Below, one piece after another: positions 6,225 through 7,202 of a stretch of 7,202 nucleotides of DNA (positions are counted from its first letter, which is position 1; each line of letters starts with the position of its first letter). The stretch is taken from positions 1 to 7,202 of the forward strand of contig JASLKO010000051.1 of assembly GCA_030747475.1 (NCBI GenBank). Reading direction: 5' to 3'. The notes beneath the pieces were generated by a model, which was not told the DNA's origin, did no database searches, and saw nothing but the letters and a program-made list of their open reading frames with translations. Source of the stretch: Candidatus Thalassarchaeaceae archaeon (lineage in GTDB: Archaea; Thermoplasmatota; Poseidoniia; Poseidoniales; Thalassarchaeaceae). A program made the translations under genes and the position numbers.

Positions 6225-6746
6225 ATGACGGTACCTGACCCAGAAAATAACCCCGAACCTGAAGGCGATGTAGATCCATTTGAGGAATTGGGCGTCCAAC
6301 CAACCCCTACAGGTGCACAAATCAGTGATGGGTTAGAGGCGTTTATGGATGATGATGACGACGAAGAAGTTGAAATCGAAACGAAGGTTGAACATATTGA
6401 ATTGTCAGAGGAAGAAGACGATGATGATGATCTGTTCGCAACACTCGGAGTTGCAGGGCCAGCAGTTGCCCTTTCTTCATCAGGAGAGGAAGACATTCTA
6501 TCCGCTTTCATGGATGACGAAGAAGAAGAATCAATTGAACCAGAAGCAACATCTCCCGAATCGACCCCTAAACCAACCCCCATACCTCAGGCCAATGCCA
6601 AGGAATCTTACAGAATGGTTCTTGAAACAGTTTGGGTCGATGGGATTCTTGATCCAGGTGAAGTCAATCTATTGGCTCGAAAGAGAGAAGATTTAGGTAT
6701 TTCATTTGAGGAACATTTGGCCTTGGTACGCGATATGCTAGGGTGA
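6225..6746 (+). CDS. Highly acidic protein with duplicated module and C-terminal TerB-like helical domain
   Basis: This 173-residue protein is of unknown function. It has no signal peptide or membrane helix and should be cytoplasmic. Residues 1-125 are mostly disordered-looking and very acidic, with runs of Asp and Glu and a Pro/Thr-rich linker (about 107-122). Within it a module occurs twice: DPFEELGV (17-24) with LEAFMDDDDDEE (37-48), and DDLFATLGV (68-76) with ILSAFMDDEEEE (91-102). Residues 126-173 look like a small folded helical domain with W137-V-D-G-I...E146...L150...L157...S160, resembling TerB-type domains (pattern A-D-G-x-I...E...L); that assignment is tentative. I start at 6225 because the acidic character begins there; an in-frame ATG at 6129 would add 32 unlike residues. 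The next gene begins 4 bases after the stop and shares the C-terminal motif, so the two are probably co-transcribed. Confidence 0.78.
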   Translation: MTVPDPENNPEPEGDVDPFEELGVQPTPTGAQISDGLEAFMDDDDDEEVEIETKVEHIELSEEEDDDDDLFATLGVAGPAVALSSSGEEDILSAFMDDEEEESIEPEATSPESTPKPTPIPQANAKESYRMVLETVWVDGILDPGEVNLLARKREDLGISFEEHLALVRDMLG

Positions 6747-6750
6747 TTCA

Positions 6751-7202
6751 ATGCAGGCGCTCGGACCCAATCCATTCTTCCACGCCTTAGCCCTTGCATG
6801 GGCAGACGGTATCATGACCGCTACCGAGTTTGCCCAACTCGACACTTTGCAAACAGCTCTAGACCTCTCTGATTCCGCGCGTGCAGAAATTGAGTCAAAA
6901 TACGAAGAAGCCTTGGTTGCTGGAACCGCACCCAAAGGTGAGAGTGCGGAATCCCTAGTCGAATGGATTGACGCAGTCCGCGCCCTGAAATCCGTTCACC
7001 CCGATATTGCAAGCGGTCTCGCTCGTCGTTTGGGTGCCACTGCGCTTCGGGCGGGTATACACCCTTGTGGTTACAGTGTTGCTTACGATTGGATGACCCA
7101 TTTAGGTTTAGATCGACCATTCGCAGAAGGCGCATGGATGGTAGGTGGAGTGGCCCCAGCCCTCACCGCAGTCCCCTTGGCTCTCGCCCCGGTTGCTCAT
7201 AC
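6751..7202 (+). CDS. Uncharacterised protein with N-terminal TerB-like motif (runs off the right edge)
   Basis: The first 150 residues are visible; no stop occurs before the window ends. The ATG at 6751 follows the upstream stop by 4 bases, so it is most likely translationally coupled. Residues 11-55 are predicted helical and carry W17-A-D-G-I21...E26...L30...L37...S40, the same spacing as in the C-terminal domain of the preceding protein. A second Ala/Leu-rich helical region (about 66-102, with W72) follows, then a segment around W114 containing Cys106. From residue 129 on (VGGVAPALTAVPLALAPVAH) it turns hydrophobic and Pro/Ala-rich, possibly the beginning of a membrane segment. I recognise no catalytic motif. 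Composition is Ala/Leu-rich rather than acidic, unlike its neighbour. The gene is likely real because the frame stays open with conserved-looking features and operon spacing. Confidence 0.72.
   Translation, partial: MQALGPNPFFHALALAWADGIMTATEFAQLDTLQTALDLSDSARAEIESKYEEALVAGTAPKGESAESLVEWIDAVRALKSVHPDIASGLARRLGATALRAGIHPCGYSVAYDWMTHLGLDRPFAEGAWMVGGVAPALTAVPLALAPVAH

Noticed and set aside
6158..6583. A 141-residue minus-strand frame rich in Ser runs
   Set aside because: The Ser runs are the antisense of Asp/Glu codon runs in the acidic protein; it is a shadow frame.

Overview
The window holds eight genes or gene fragments: seven protein-coding genes and one tRNA. The parts fit a planktonic euryarchaeon of the Poseidoniales (Marine Group II) type: short intergenic gaps, AT-rich TATA-like boxes, mixed leaderless and Shine-Dalgarno starts, and very acidic Asp/Glu-rich proteins. 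This assignment is an inference. The two best-conserved elements, a long class II ribonucleotide reductase and a tRNA-Cys with an encoded CCA end, both look bacterial in style, so a bacterium is not excluded.

Left block (1-900). The N-terminal third of a PLP-dependent class I/II aminotransferase reads leftward off the edge. A tRNA-Cys(GCA) diverges from it on the plus strand and meets, tail to tail, a small two-helix membrane protein with a cysteine-rich zinc-ribbon-like tail.

Middle block (896-5905). On the minus strand, in transcription order, lie nrdJ (adenosylcobalamin-dependent ribonucleotide reductase, 1205 residues, apparently complete and intein-free), two GNAT acetyltransferases whose reading frames overlap, and then the small membrane protein. 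Gaps are only 35-50 bases, so these four could be one transcription unit. A perfect hairpin lies between nrdJ and the first acetyltransferase.

Right block (5906-7202). About 320 bases without a convincing gene separate nrdJ from a rightward pair of genes. This region holds both divergent promoters and several inverted repeats. The first gene of the pair encodes a very acidic protein with a duplicated acidic module and a compact C-terminal helical domain. The second starts 4 bases later and runs off the window. Its N-terminus carries the same W-x-D-G-I...E...L...L..S pattern at identical spacing, so the two genes look like related, co-transcribed partners of unknown function.

No CRISPR array, transposase, phage gene or defence system is visible. 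The most interesting material is the uncharacterised acidic gene pair and the dyads in the nrdJ upstream region; nothing here clearly amounts to a new system.
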